This document shows, piece after piece, positions 36,011 to 49,047 of a stretch of 64,000 nucleotides of DNA. The DNA is taken from positions 39,108,101 to 39,172,100 of the forward strand of contig CM069872.1 of assembly GCA_036172665.1 (NCBI GenBank), written 5' to 3'. The position numbers and the translations under genes are program-made. This DNA comes from Prosopocoilus inquinatus (taxonomy: Eukaryota; Arthropoda; Insecta; Coleoptera; Lucanidae). Numbering within the stretch: the first letter of the stretch is position 1; the number at the start of each line of letters is the position of its first letter. The notes under the pieces were generated by a model. It was not told the origin of the DNA and did not search any database. It worked only from the letters and a program-made list of their open reading frames with translations.

Positions 36011-37473
36011 TGCTGCCGGACGTCTTTTGAAGATTCCCGGACTTCTACATAAAAAAGGGATTGGCCACCAGATGGAGTTTCTTTTATTTTTTCCAATATT
36101 TTTTTAAATTTCTTTCTTGCATTGGTTGAACTGGATTGAACTTAATTTCTATTGACCATTTACTTCATTTTTATAATTTAGGAGTATTAGTTGTTGGAAA
36201 TATTTTTCTAAACTAATTGATTTGAGTTTGGCAGGATTGACCTTGAGTTTGTTTTATGTTTCGTTCTTTCCTTATGTAAATCTTTCGAATCGTTAATTTT
36301 GTATTTGTTTTCCAGTTTTTCTTCATGACTTCAAAGACAACGTCGCATTTCTTCATGACAACACGCTGTGGTGTTTTGTAACGTAGATTTAAATCAACAG
36401 AAAAAGTACAAAATTATTTGGATTGGAGAAATATTTTGGTCCTTAAAATTAAAGCCATATCATCAGATGAATTAATTACCTCACGAAGACTTCTGAAAAT
36501 CACCCATAATCTTTCCAATCGACGAGAGCAAAGCATTGGCAGCGAGCAGGTTGGAATAACCCGCCAGATTACAAAACAAGGATAACCAACCCCAAAACGT
36601 TATCATTTACAAGGAAGAAGTTATTAAACTGCAATGTCCTGAACGCGTAATAAATAAACAACAGGCGTGAAGCGCTCGCATTAGGAAACACGAGGGATAA
36701 CAACAATTCAAACTTCCCCTAAATTAAACTAGGAATTTTGCGGTCGCTTCATTTCGAACTTGCGAGTTCTCCCGCTGTTTTCGGGCGGCCCGAAATTGCA
36801 TATTAGAAGCGTAAATAAATAATCCGAAACTTGGCGGGGCCGCTTTGCATATCCTCGTTACGAAACGTAATTTTCGAGTTTTGCATAAAATGTGAAATTG
36901 ATTTTCTATGCCGATAACATAAAGGCACCGTGATTTAAAAGGATCTATGGCAGAAGGACGGGTAACGGCCCTCAAGGGTAATCTCCTTTCTCCCTTTCGA
37001 CTTCGATCCCTCAACACCTTTAACATGGTCACCGAAATGTTCAGCTTCACCCCTCAACCCCGCCAATACCTGGTTCGGATTTGATTATGTTTTGATGCAT
37101 GGCATGGCGCGAGCTATCAAATGAAACTATGCGGATGCATTTATTAAAAATCGATGCATTCACATATATATTACAAAACCGACGGAAATATGCTCGCAAT
37201 GTGCACGTTGCTTGAATAAACCAAATAGTTTGGCAACTCAGGTCATTAGCTGGGGCGCTGTGCATTTAATCATCGTAAACAGAATGAATACGTAATTCGT
37301 ATGTATTAATATCGGGGTTGTTAAATACTGTGCTAAGCTTTCAGCCATGTACACAATAAAAGCCGTTATGTGGGCAATAAATTCGGCTGGGTACACAACA
37401 CGAATTTGTATGATAACCCTTTCTCTGGTGAAAATCTAATTTCAAGATAACATAAGTATTAATTAACACAGTG
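36011..37473. other. non-coding intron sequence
   Basis: AT-rich to about 36480, then moderately GC-richer with no repeat recognised. No exon with plausible splice sites and homology was seen. Confidence 0.45.
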
Positions 37474-37560
37474 CGTTCAAAAACACCCACGTTTGGAGTT
37501 GGCCATGATTCGAGATAGATATGCGTTCACTTATTGCTTGCATATACAGAAAAACAAACA
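37474..37560. repeat. copy of a transposon-terminus-like motif (left of an inverted pair)
   Basis: GCGTTCAAAAACACCCACGT then TTGGAGTTGGCCATG; the next 60 bp (ATTCGAGATAG..CTTATTGCTTGCATATAC) match the complement of 18005-18065. Its inverted partner may be at 44066-44106. See also 13946 and 18068. Confidence 0.55.
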
Positions 37561-38859
37561 TCAAAGTGAGTTGAGGTTAACCCTGTTAAACGATAGGGGT
37601 ATAAGTGGGCATCTCTTCATAAAATTATAAAAAAAATAACTCCATACTAATCTCTTTTAATAATGTTAAAAGTGTTCATACTTTCTACAAAATAACAGCG
37701 CCGTCTTTCACATGCTCATCCCTCTACATTTTATTAATAATAAATACCCCAGGAGCGAAATAATCAAAACTAGATTATATCACCGACGCGACATACGTTT
37801 AAGCTTTCTAGGATAGCGGTATCATAATTCAGCGACCGTAACATGGGTGTGATTGACGTTTTACAGCATTGAAAGTGACATACCTTGACGTAAAGAACGC
37901 AAAAAAGTGACGGTGTATATTTAATTCGTAATAAAAAATAAATAAATAAAAAAGAAATATTTAGTTTTGCCTAAAGTCTGACATGTAACTTCACCTTTTT
38001 ACATTTATTACTCTGATTCTAACGCTTAACACTTATCACATGGTTATTTTCCTAACGACTACCCCATTTTTATGACTACTAACGGACACGGCCATCGGCC
38101 GACCCAACTAACTACACTAATTAACTTACTACCTTTCTTACTCTTTTTTTTACTGACTCCTTAACGACTTAAGACCACCTTATTCGTACGCGTTCTGGGT
38201 TTTAAGTCACAATCGGTTCTGCATTGGGGGTAGAAGGATTAAGGTCCAAAGATCAAACTACAAATCTAATTAATGCGGCATCCTTTAAACGATAATTGCT
38301 TCAATCATAATTTCATAATTGGAACATTAAACGTGACACGCTTATAGCCGCGTTTCATTATTACACAATGCGGAATAACCGTGGAATTTGCAGTATGCAC
38401 TTAACCCAGACATTACGGATTTAATTTTTAAAACGAAAAATATGAAATTTTTATTAGAAACGTTTAATCATATTTATTGATGTTTATTTTTTTTCCTTTT
38501 GAAATTCCGAAAAAACGTATGTCCTTTTTAAAAGGTCGATAGTAATATATAATACCAATCACATTACAATTACAATCATAAAGTACATATAAAAATAAAT
38601 TGCATATATCGAAAATTATTATTCTGTAACATTGATATGCATATCAATTGATGTTGTTTTCAATAATTGAAGAGAACTTAATACGAAGTTTAGGTTAGAC
38701 CCTATGTAGGTACACAAAGTCACATTGAAACTTAGTCCAAAAGCCGAAAATGTAAAAACTTATAGGGTGTTCCATATAAAATAACAAAGTGATCTAACGC
38801 CCAAGCTAAACGGAACACTCTGTATACGTCAAACTAATTCTAAAATATGCTCCACATGA
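37561..38859. other. non-coding intron sequence
   Basis: AT-rich. Two words of the GGGTGTTCCAT / GGAACACTCTGTATA type lie at 38764 and 38812, probably ends of decayed mariner-like elements. Nothing else recognised. Confidence 0.4.
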
Positions 38860-40612
38860 TAGTGTGAAACTTTCATTTGAAACATTTTTTCGTAAAATTA
38901 AGAGAGATATGAAAGAATCCGCGTTAAGTGGGACACCCTGTGTGGTTCTCTTGAGGGGGAAAAAATAACTTAAATCTGGTATAATAAATTGGCAAACTTT
39001 AGAGCATTATTGTCGCAGCAATGAATATTTTTCATCATATACCGAGTGTCGAATAGATTTTGAGACGTAAGGATTTAACACGGGAACTCAAAAACTTGCG
39101 ATTATTGACTCCCCTAATTATTTTACAGTAAAATGTTCAATACAAAAGTTTTAGAATAATAAAAATCCTATCCAAATTAATTTTTCTTTATTTTATAAAG
39201 TCTTCAGGTGTTGAAATAAAACAAGAAAAAGAGTTTTTAAAAAAATAGTATAAAACAGCAAGTCATGAAAGTCAATGAAAGTAAGCAAAATTTGACAATA
39301 AATATTTTAAATTTGCTACAGGAAATGATGGGATCGGTTATTGACAAAATGGGAATTGATTTATGAATTCTGATAGATGTCCTATGCATCAAATACGCCT
39401 TGAGACGGAGTATTTAAATTATAAATTTCCAAACGAAGCTAGTCCGGTCCGGATTTAGCGCCGAATGACTTCTTTCTATGGGGACATTTTCGAGATCGTC
39501 TTTACAAAAGAGAGCCGTACGAAAATGTGGAAGAACTGAAGGCAGCGATAATAACAGCATCGCGGCGAATAAGTTGTTATCAATTAGCATCTACGAGACG
39601 AAACTTTTACGATAGGTTGGGATATTGCTTAGCTGTCGGCGGGGATTTATTTGAACACATAATTTAATTTTTTTTTAATTTAAAATAAATAAAAAAAGTT
39701 ATTGACCAATTTATTATTTTCTTATTACATTATAAATAAGCATAGGATTTCAATAAGTACACGCCATCGTTTCAGTAGCGCCGAAAAAATGTATCGAACA
39801 GGCATATTGTGTAATGGGACGGTGAAAATAATTTATGGCGTTCTTACTAGATGACGCAATGTCGTAATAAAGTCCGCAGGTCGAGGTACAACTGATCAAC
39901 TAATTACTCTGAAAATCTTTACACATTTAAACAAGAGGAGTTGATTACACAACTGTAATTTTTTATTGCGGCAATATTGCTCTGTTTTTTGTTATACTGA
40001 GTAACACCATTGCTGTAGCGGCGTTAATTGTCTCCGCAGCCATCGCGTTTGTTTACACGCTACGGTCTAATATCTTATATTGCCCGCTTCATTAGAATTT
40101 GAACCGCGCAAAATATATTTCTCCTATATATAATTATAAATAACTAGAGTGTCTTATTATAACCAATTGTAACTGTCAAATTAATTAATTTTGTTTACTT
40201 TCATTGTGACATTTCAGAATTATTACTATTTTACACTTTACATTTTTTAAATTCTTTTTCTTGTTTTATTTTAACACTTAAGGACTTTATAAAATAAAGA
40301 AAAAATAATTTGGATAGGATTTTTTTACTCTAAAACTTTTGTATTGAACATTTCACTGTAAAATAATTAGGGGAATCAATATTCGCAAATCTTTGATTTC
40401 CAGCGTTAAATCCTTACGTCTCAAAATCTATTCGACACCCGGTATATGATGCAAAATATTAATTACTGCAACAATAATGCTCTAAACGCAAGTAATAAGT
40501 TTGCCAATTTATTATATCAAGTTTATGTTACTTCTTCCTCCTCTAGTTATTAATTTTACGAAAAAATATTTCAAATTAAATAATTGCCTCAAAATTAATT
40601 CAATACCCGGTA
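38860..40612 (+). mobile_element. mariner-like element remnant with ~300-bp inverted arms
   Basis: CTTTAGAGCATTATTGTCGC..TATACCGAGTGTCGAATAGA..TTAGGGGA..CCTATCCAAATTA on the left is mirrored at 40243-40530 on the right. The outer right end repeats the ACCCGGTAT..AATTAATTTTGAGG motif also found 165 bp further in, so each arm seems to hold a repeated sub-terminal word. The left arm has an extra ~45 bp ending ACACCCTGTGTGG. A plus-strand transposase tail lies inside. Confidence 0.65.
39449..39667 (+). pseudogene. C-terminal 72 codons of a mariner-like transposase
   Basis: Reads PDLAPNDFFLWGHFRDRLYK, then PYENVEELKAAI and ends GYCLAVGGDLFEHII with a stop. The block around the third catalytic Asp (ND) is intact, and this 219-bp stretch has no stop or frameshift. 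In-frame TAG and unrelated sequence precede it, so the first two catalytic residues are missing. It belongs to the same broad group as the D,D41D element but is a different sequence. Confidence 0.8.
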
Positions 40613-40654
40613 TCTAAGTAAAACGATCAGGTGAAATTGGACAATCAAATTGCA

Positions 40655-40873
40655 GTTCAATTCAGGAAAGAATACATGCACGTCATGTACGGAACTCGTC
40701 TATTTCAGGTGGTTGGACCACGTTAATCAACACTATGCGATTTTTCTGTATCGGAAATGCATCATTAAATCAAGTTCAAATACGAAATTAATAAGTGTTG
40801 ATTAACGTAGTGCAAACACCTGAAATAGACGAATTTCGTATATGACGTGCTTGTATTCTTTCCTGAATTGAAC
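40655..40873. mobile_element. hairpin MITE, ~82-bp arms
   Basis: Left arm GTTCAATTCAGGAAAGAATA..CGTTAATCAACACTA and right arm TAAGTGTTGATTAACG..TATTCTTTCCTGAATTGAAC are about 90 percent complementary, with a 56-bp loop. No coding sequence; target duplication not clear. Confidence 0.75.
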
Positions 40874-40879
40874 AGTATT

Positions 40880-43520
40880 ATGAGTCTTCAGCTGCCTCTC
40901 AGTACATAAACCGTTTTGGCACTCTGACCTAGCCACTAACCGTCAAGACACCAATGAAGCATTGGATTTTCTCCATTGTTATATCTGCAGAACGGTTATT
41001 GTACCTACAGTAATTGCTAGTATGATGATGTGAAGACATCTGTACCCAAAAAAAAAAAATTCGAATTACTCCAATGGAGAATTATTATTCAGAGGGACCA
41101 TCGCGACCTCAAAATACTGGGACAAGCAAATATTTTATCAATTAAAGTGGACCTTCATTAATGCATTAATGACATTTTCCTGTCAGAATTTATAAACACT
41201 TGAAAAATGCTATGCTTATCCAAAGGACGAGGAGCAGTTTTTATAAAATTAAGTGATGGTGTCGTCATATGAATTATCTCAGATGAGTTAAGAACAAGCA
41301 AAAAAGCAATTTTATTGTCGAAGTAATTCCGTGACAAGAAACTTCATTTTCACTTTTCTTTAACGTTAAGTTTAAACAGTAACATATTGCTTGATTTCCG
41401 TCTGCTTTGTCCCATTATTTTCTGGCCGCGATGGTACAACTTGCGCTACGAAATCGGAAAATTCATTAAGTATAGTATTATTTTTCCATATAAAAAATTT
41501 GGCAAGTGTTGCAATTTCTTTTGCGTGCACTGTGAAATTTGAGACGAATGTCGATTTTCCACACATTACTGAAAGAAACATATACTCGTTCTAGCTCCAT
41601 TTCTGAATCTAAATTTTCGTTGCTATCAGCAGAACAAGTACTTTCTGCAAATGTGTGACGTACACTTTTTATAAGGAAGGTTTGGTTGCCATAGCTCAGT
41701 AAAAGTCGGAGACTGAGGTGAATTCGGAAGGATAATTCTTTGAACACTTTTCTAAGGAAAAGTTGCGTACTGCGTAAAAGAAATAAACGGTAACTAACGA
41801 AACAAAATTGAGCGCCAAGTAATTTCTTTTAACTTTAATTACTAAAAAAAAGTCCGGTAAGTTAAATACGCAAGTTTTGTTTAGACAAAAAAATAAATAT
41901 AATTTGAAATTAGATATGGGTTGCATAAGTTAACAAAAGATGAATTAGCACAGAATACCAATAAATGTCAATAATATTTACAATGTAAACGAATAAAAGT
42001 AACGTGGTTAATATTACAAAAAAATATAATAAAATGTACAATGTAGATCGATTTAGGAACGTGACCTAATATTCTTTTAGTATTATCTTTTGACAATCAA
42101 AAACGATAATCAAACAAAAACTTTATACGGTAAGGTAAGTTTTAAAGATACTTTATTTATGGTACGATAAAGTAATAATATCCTTAAACCTTTAACGATA
42201 CGATAAGCTCCAACGAAAGGTTGCATACTGTAACGTGTTGTCTTACTTGCATGCAGTACGACAAAACAAAAGATGCAGTTTCTTACTCATCCTCTTGAAC
42301 GATACGACGCAAAATTCACAGTAGCTCCAAACGACAATGCAAAATTCATCCTCTTGAAAGTTACGACGCAAAATCTGAAGTTATCTTCTCAACCAAGCGG
42401 GATCAAAGGTGGTACCGGTATTAGCAACTTGAGTAACACCCAACGAGAAAGATTCGGGTCGTAGACAAAATATCCAGACGTGGAAAAATCGGAACGTGGA
42501 AAAATATCCAAAGGTGGAATAATTCGGAAGCGGAAAAACTCTACATAAATCGAAATAGAAATTCTAGAAAATTCTAGGAAATGATTTCCTAATCGTTCTT
42601 AAATACAAAGTGTTTTACTTACGATCTTTGAGCCAGTTTTTCCATATCAAGTACGGAACGGAATACGTGGTGAAACAGTCTGGGCAAAAAAATGCTCTAC
42701 GGCAGAGGAGCAGACGGACGATAATAAACCGACACAAAGTAGGAGAAAAACTCAATCCAACGGTTGAATTATAAGCCGCTAACTGCACCAAAATTGCATC
42801 CAGTCAACACGCATCTCAAAGATGAAGGCTCTTGACCACACCGTGTCGTTCTTCTCAAACCACCCGCAGGGCGGATGCAGAATGTCACCGGAGCGACGTC
42901 ATTTCCGCATACGACATCGATAAATAAATTGACCGTGACCAGGGGCGACATCTAATTAGTAATTTCCCAAAATTAGAGCAAAAGAAGATTCCTAACTAAG
43001 AACTGAAACAAAAGTTGCAAGAAATAGGGGCGTTAAAGTTCATAATAACGATATAAATTAAAGAACGAAATGGAGTTTGAAGTTTACAACCAAAATCACA
43101 GGAAAATTCGAAGCGTGGCAAAAAGAATATAAAGGAATGGCAACAAAAAATTGTGACCGTTACAAATGTCCGCAGTTGACTTCCGAGAAGATTATTATAT
43201 CATCAGAATCCTCATCACTGTATGATCTTCGTTTGCAGTTTCCGGTGGAAAGATAACCATGTTTATAATAGGAGTATCACCTTCTCTCTCGGTGTCAATA
43301 TTTTCAGCTTCAAGTGGCTTCAACCAAAAGCTCATGTAAGCATAGAGACCTTTTTCAGTAACTGTAATTATTTATTTATTGGTAGCATATAGTACCATCG
43401 TTACTGTATATAACGGTAAAAGGACAGTAACTTAAATCGCATCACATTTAACATATATGTATGCTGATATTTTTATTTTGGTATGTACACTGTACCCTGA
43501 ATATATCATAAAAAAATCAT
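40880..43520. other. non-coding intron sequence
   Basis: AT-rich single-copy-looking DNA. Local repeats at 42288-42375 and 42466-42535 are listed separately. No exon or element recognised. Confidence 0.45.
42288..42535. repeat. small local tandem repeats
   Basis: CATCCTCTTGAA..TACGACGCAAAAT occurs twice with a 59-bp period (42288, 42347). Further on, (C/G)GTGGAAAAAT(A/C) words recur at about 16-20-bp spacing. Ordinary slippage products. Confidence 0.5.
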
Positions 43521-43650
43521 CAGTGCTTGGTTTTTGCTGATGATATTGTAATATTAGCAAGGAGTAAGTAGGAATTGAGGGATTTAACAAGGCGTTTGGA
43601 AGAAAATGCTCGAGAAGCAGGATTGATTATAAATGAGTCAAGATCTTAAT
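43521..43650 (+). pseudogene. LINE reverse-transcriptase scrap with the FADD box
   Basis: Reads QCLVFADDIVILARSK, stop, ELRDLTRRLEENAREAGLII then NESRS. F-A-D-D is the catalytic Asp pair of reverse transcriptase, and the L..L...L...A...G..IN tail is the usual following block. Only about 43 codons survive. Clade not assigned. Confidence 0.8.
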
Positions 43651-44065
43651 ACTTGTATTTACCTCTAGTTATCTATGGTACATTTGTAATTTGAATATCT
43701 CACAAAATTCCGCAATTTACTTCACAATGAGCTAGTAAATTTGGTAACTGAATGTTGATAAAATGCTCCTACAGGTGTAACAACCAAGCGACAAATAGAA
43801 GCAAGATTCTGATTCTACATAATTCTAATTTGTATTGACTTGCACTTTAATTTTGACATGATTTGCTATAATTTACTTTTCCACAATTTTTTCTATCGTT
43901 ATTATAGTTGAAGTTATCAAAAGAAGTTTTCCAACATTCAAAAGAACCTTTCGCATTTTGTGATGTAATGGTGATATGCGGGTTTCCAGCAAAGCAAATG
44001 TATATCATTTTTTTATGACGTTCTTTTGACGCTCCCTTACAATACGGCTATTTTACTGAACCCAT

Positions 44066-44106
44066 GCCAACTTCAAACGGGGAAGTTTCTGAACGCGTGT
44101 TAATAC
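44066..44106. repeat. copy of a transposon-terminus-like motif (right of an inverted pair)
   Basis: CATGCCAACTTCAAACGGGG then AAGTTTCTGAACGCGTGTTA, the complement of the motif at 37474 and 13946. The best-preserved end of the four copies. Confidence 0.55.
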
Positions 44107-45640
44107 TAACTTTCTATTACTTACTGAAATTTACTTTCTCCTGGTATTTAATTATAATTCGATAAGACACGTAACGTAATGAAATATTAATTAAAACCGA
44201 AATGCGTGTAAAACACGCAAAGAGCAAAGCCAACATTTACCCTTCACTCGTCCACCGACCAACAAACACCGCCGAATTAATGAAATATCCGAGCTTAATT
44301 ACGTTAAATTTTTTATCCTCCCGGGCATTATATACAACATGCAGCGTCGAATTCTAAAGAATTTTAATAAAAGCGCCGTGGGAGGAACGTCGCCGAAAAG
44401 AAAAAAAAATTAATGAAAAGAAAATGCGCGTCCCGAAAGGGGGATGGAAAATAAAATCGCCTGGTTTCCGAATTCTCTTTTTTGTCTTTGGTTGCTGATC
44501 TTGCAGTAGTAATGCAATCATCGGCAGCGCCTTCGGCAAGCCGTCCCTGTGTTTACTCGGACCGCTTACGTGATATCGATACATTTATCACCCTATTCCC
44601 TCCGCCTCAAATTCGGGTATTTATTACGAGTTTAAGACAAAAAATTGACGGAGATAACGCGACTTCCAAATCAATAAAGCAACCCTAATACCGGCGGCTT
44701 AAGGAGGGTCCAAATTACTTTGCTCCGCAGCTCGAACTTCAAAGGCAAGGATGTTAAAGATTAGGTGTGTCGGGAAGACGAAGACAACCAAGCAACTTTT
44801 GTTTCAAAAAAAGGATGCACGATCTGGGCTTATCTGTTAATTCCGATATAAAATCAACAAGCGGGAGCACCACATTTTTCTTCCCTTCTTTCCGTAACGA
44901 ACCGATATTCGTTTTTTTAAAATATCTAAAACGTGCACGCGCCTGTCAGATTACGGGCTTACTTCCCCAACAAGGAATGAGCTATTCATTCTCTCATTCG
45001 CGCCGTGAATACCTGTCAGCCGCAACATAAAAATAGGAAACAGGATAAAATGGGAAAGAGTTACGGCCCGGTTCTTTTTTCGAGGGGGTTAAGTAAGTAA
45101 ATTTCGACGTGCGCGGAAAAGGGACAGGAGCGCCCCGGAACGCAACCTAATCACCTGAAAGGTTAAGAGCTTCGTCTGATGGTACTCAGACGTTAACGTG
45201 CAAAATAATTTAAGTCTCGAGGCGGTTTACGATCGCCAGGAGAGCAAAACGAACTCGTAAAACAATGACCTAAGAAAAGCAAGGTATTTTTCAATTTTAA
45301 CCGGAGTTCTACCTACTTTTACAGGGAATCGGTTTTATTGGGGTTTAAATAATAATTATGCATTGTTTCATAAGACCTCTACACTAAAATGTCTCGTCTC
45401 ATTTGGGAGCTTCGTATTACCGGCTACTTTTCAGTTTTTCTTTAAAACAATTGGAGAAAAGACAATAAGTCAGATTTTTAAATAAATCCCACCGAATATT
45501 TAAGGTATTTTTACTATTGTTCAAGTTTTAAGTTTTAAACTGATTTTGTTAGGGTTTATATAATAATTTTGCATTGCTGATCTGAGATTCAATTCTAACT
45601 AGTTTTTCAAAAGAGAGTTGCCTTCCAAAACTATTTTCCC
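44107..45640. other. non-coding intron sequence
   Basis: Moderately GC-rich (44230-45240) then AT-rich. No exon, repeat or element recognised. Confidence 0.45.
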
Positions 45641-45644
45641 GTTA

Positions 45645-45795
45645 AAATTAAGTTAAGTAGATAAAATAGCAGTACGGTCTGCAAATTAAGTGGTTGTACT
45701 CTTAGCAGTAATGGGTAGGTTAGCTAAATTGAATAAGAAAAGTACCGAGCCCAACAAATTGCCATGTGGTACTCCATCGGTAACAGACACAAAAA
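45645..45795 (-). pseudogene. LINE reverse-transcriptase scrap, minus strand
   Basis: Minus strand reads FVSVTDGVPHGNLLGSVLFL, NLANLPITAKSTTT, stop, FADRTAIL. These are the G-V-P-Q-G-S-x-L-G-P-x-L-F block and the FADDTAIL block of a Jockey- or CR1-like RT, with one catalytic Asp changed to Arg and Gln to His. Non-functional fragment. Confidence 0.82.
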
Positions 45796-46264
45796 ACTAA
45801 ATTTTTCTTTCCACCTCGCAGAATATCAATTTTCAAATTGTTTCAATAAAAAAGGAAATTTTTTCATATTTCGCAGTGCTTCGAAGGTTTAGCCGTTATT
45901 CACAAATTCGTTTAGTACTTTTTTGTACCTCCAAAGAGTTAGAATCAAACTGAAAAACTCCCTTTCTTCAAACTTTTAGCTAATTTGGGCAATACCTGAT
46001 TTTTCAAGTAATTGTTCCAGTTAGTTTTTCAAAGCTTGTATAACGTGTCAGAAACATCCGCCCATCGCTTTCTGTTCACATCGAAGAAATGGTAAAATTT
46101 AAAATTAAAAATCCCCATAACTTTTTGCTTTTACTTCTTGAAAAAGATCTGAGGTCTCTCATTTCTAATTTTGACCTTTAACTTTACTACGAGAGAAAAA
46201 TTGTGGAAAACTTTCATTTTTCAAAAAATAGTTGTGTGTGACGCTGCAGTGTTGTAACTGCATA

Positions 46265-47556
46265 CGAGGGCTGCTGGAAAAGTTTCTGGAAACGGTATGA
46301 AAAAACGCATATGAAATTTGGTAAACGGTATCATTGTTTTTCGAAGTATTCGCCTTTGACGTCAATACAATTTTGCATACGCTCGAACCAATTTTTAAAG
46401 CACGTTTTCCACTCTAAAGGTGGTACCTTAGAAACCAGTGTCCAGAATGTTTCAACTGCTGCTTCAGCCGACGAAAATCGCTCACCACGCATTTTATTTT
46501 TGATATTTGGGAACAAAAAGAAATCGTTAGGTTATAAATCAGGGGAATATGGATAATGAGTCATTAATTCAACATTTTTGTTGGACAAAAAATCAACTGT
46601 TTGACGGGCTGAGTGAGAGCTGGCATTGTCATGGTGGAGAATAATTCGTCGATTTCGATTGTTTCTTCTTATTTGATCGATGACTTTCGGCAAACAAATT
46701 GTAGTATACCAATCAGCATTCACGGTTTTTCGATCCTCTAAAGCCACGGTTGCTACATGTCCAGTTAAACCAAAGAAACAAGCAATCATTTACTTCGCAG
46801 CACTGCGTGAACGGACAATTTTAGTTGGTTCTGGTTCATTTTGAAATACCCAAACGGTAGATTGTTGTTTACTTTCTGGCTGGTACGAATAAATTCACGT
46901 TTCGTCACCAGTAACGATATTATAAACTAAATTTGAACGACCTCCATTGAATTTCTTGAGCATTTCTTCGCACCATATGACACGACCCTGCTTTTGCGCT
47001 TCTGTTAAATTGTGTGGGATCCAACGACTGCAAAACTTTCATACGTTCAAATGATTATGCAAAATCTGGTGTATTACTTTCATGTCAAGGCGTAAGGATG
47101 CTTGAATCTCACGGTATGTCATACGTCGATCTCGCTTAAGCATTTCACGCACAACATCTACACTAGTGGCAACAACAGATATTGATGCACGACCTTCACG
47201 AAATTCGTCACTGAGAGAGGTACGTCCACGCTGGAATTCGGCAAACCAATTATAAACACTGCTCTTTGATCGTGCTTCATTTCCAAAAGCCAAATGAAGC
47301 CGATCGAGGCATTGTTTCGGTGTTAGACCACATTCGAAATCGTAAAAAAATCATGGCACGAAAATTTTCACGCGAGATTTCCATGTTTACACATATTACT
47401 TTTTCTCAAATGCTGTACAAACAAAACTAGTTCACTTGGATAGGAACTGTCAATAGAAATATAGGCGAAAAACGTCAAAATTTTCAAATATGACAGTTGA
47501 AAAACGCTAACAATTCTAGACCTACTAGATTCCAGAAAATTTTCCAGCAGCCCACG
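46265..47556 (-). mobile_element. complete mariner transposon, 1292 bp, inactive
   Basis: Inverted ends CGAGGGCTGCTGGAAAAGTT and AATTTTCCAGCAGCCCACG are each flanked by TA (46263-46264 and 47557-47558), the standard mariner target duplication. Length and layout are typical of a full mariner: short inverted ends and a single transposase frame filling the middle on the minus strand. Confidence 0.95.
46331..47384 (-). pseudogene. mariner transposase (D,D34D), ~350 codons, broken
   Basis: Starts MEISRENFRAMIF at 47384 and ends EYFEKQ at 46331. One extra T in a T-run near 47347-47353 shifts the frame early. Recognisable in order: LTPKQCLDRLHLAFGNEARS, VYNWFAEFQRGRTSLSDEFR, the second helix-turn-helix SLRLDMKVIHQILHNHL, first Asp in VTGDET, second in LHHDNASSHSARQ, third in PNDFFLFPNIK. 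I count 34 residues between the second and third Asp. In-frame stops replace residues after HNHLNV, in GDET(W)IYS, before MIACFFG and in SPDL(S)PND. Homologous to the transposase part of SETMAR. Confidence 0.95.
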
Positions 47557-47558
47557 TA

Positions 47559-49045
47559 TTGTCAATATATTGTTTAAAGACAAAAGTCATGTGGTAGACT
47601 TTACAGAAAGCTGCAGTAACCACTGGAATAGAGTTATAAAGAATTAACTATTAATATAAAACCAATTCAAGTGCAATTATATTTATGTTAGATTTATTTT
47701 TCATACTTTTATAGAAGCTCTGAAAAGGTATTAAAAAATGTTATATCTCTTCTGACGATAATTGTTTTCCGCCTCCCTTTATCTAACCCAGAGTTCCATG
47801 TTCTATCTTGTACAAACCATTTTTTGTCCATAGTTTTTCACTAAGTACCTAATTGCAGTTTTTCAGTTTTTCCCAAAGACCCCTCTAATTTTCAATGTTC
47901 GTTGCCAGCTATAAATAATTGCAGCCTTTTACACGTATGCGCAGTATTTGCATTTTGATCAGCTACGACAAATTTATTGCAATTGCAAAAAATAGTTTCG
48001 AAATTACTTTTCTTGCATTGCAACGGTCATTCTGAGGTATTTAGAATTTATTAAAAAAAAATATCACAATGATATAACCTCAATTTTAGTCACTGAACAT
48101 AAATTTTAATTAAATACCCAAACTTTTATTAATTTTCCACTACAAACAAATGTAATACACTCAACATCAAAGTATTTTTTTTTGATAAAGGTGTATACTT
48201 AATGCTTGATTCATGAGTAATCTTTACTGCCATCTGTAAAGACTTCCGCAATAAAACTTACAAATTTTTTTATTGCTGATTTATTGCCGGCAATTAAACT
48301 TGTGAACTATAAAGGTTGTGGCAAACACAGCGAAAGAAATCTTCGTCGTTGCGCTTCGCCGGGCTGTCTGTGCGACAACCGTACAGCATACAGCCTTAGT
48401 AAAAGCTCCCGAAGAGTTCTTCTAACTATTTAATTTTATTTTACTTAGAATAAATTATGCTACGAATTTAATTATCACGAATAAAAGTAACTCGACAAAT
48501 GCCACACAGATGAAACAGTTTCTACCGAAAATCAAAAAAAAAAAAAACTTGCACAAATCCAAATACAATGTTCCAGGTGAAGAAAATGTCATATTACTTG
48601 GAACAGACAGTCAAAGAAAATGATGTTAAAGGACGAAGCAGTCGAGACCTTTCATTTTCAGATTTTTGAATCATGTTCTTCCACAGTTTAAATCACCAAC
48701 GACGCAACCCAAAAGCACTTTTAAGGGAGTTCCTGAAGAACCGTTCTTACGAACCTTCAAGAAAGTGTCGTCTCTCGCAATCTCAATTTTTCCAATTTCC
48801 TATTTTCCTCTGAAGAACTGCCGAGAGTAACCTTTACTTTCTTTATTACGAAACCGGAAATGGTGCAAATGTACTAAAATAACTCTTCTTCATACATATT
48901 TACTTAAATATTTAAAAGAATTTTTCTGTTTTGTGGACAATAACCATGAGAGAGTAAATTCAGGACAAAAACCTACAGTCGCTTAGCAATAACTGAAGAA
49001 GCGACATCACTAGTGACCACCGTTCAATCTAGTTAGAGGTAGTCC
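47559..49045. other. non-coding intron sequence
   Basis: AT-rich. Nothing recognised. Confidence 0.45.
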
Positions 49046-49047
49046 TG

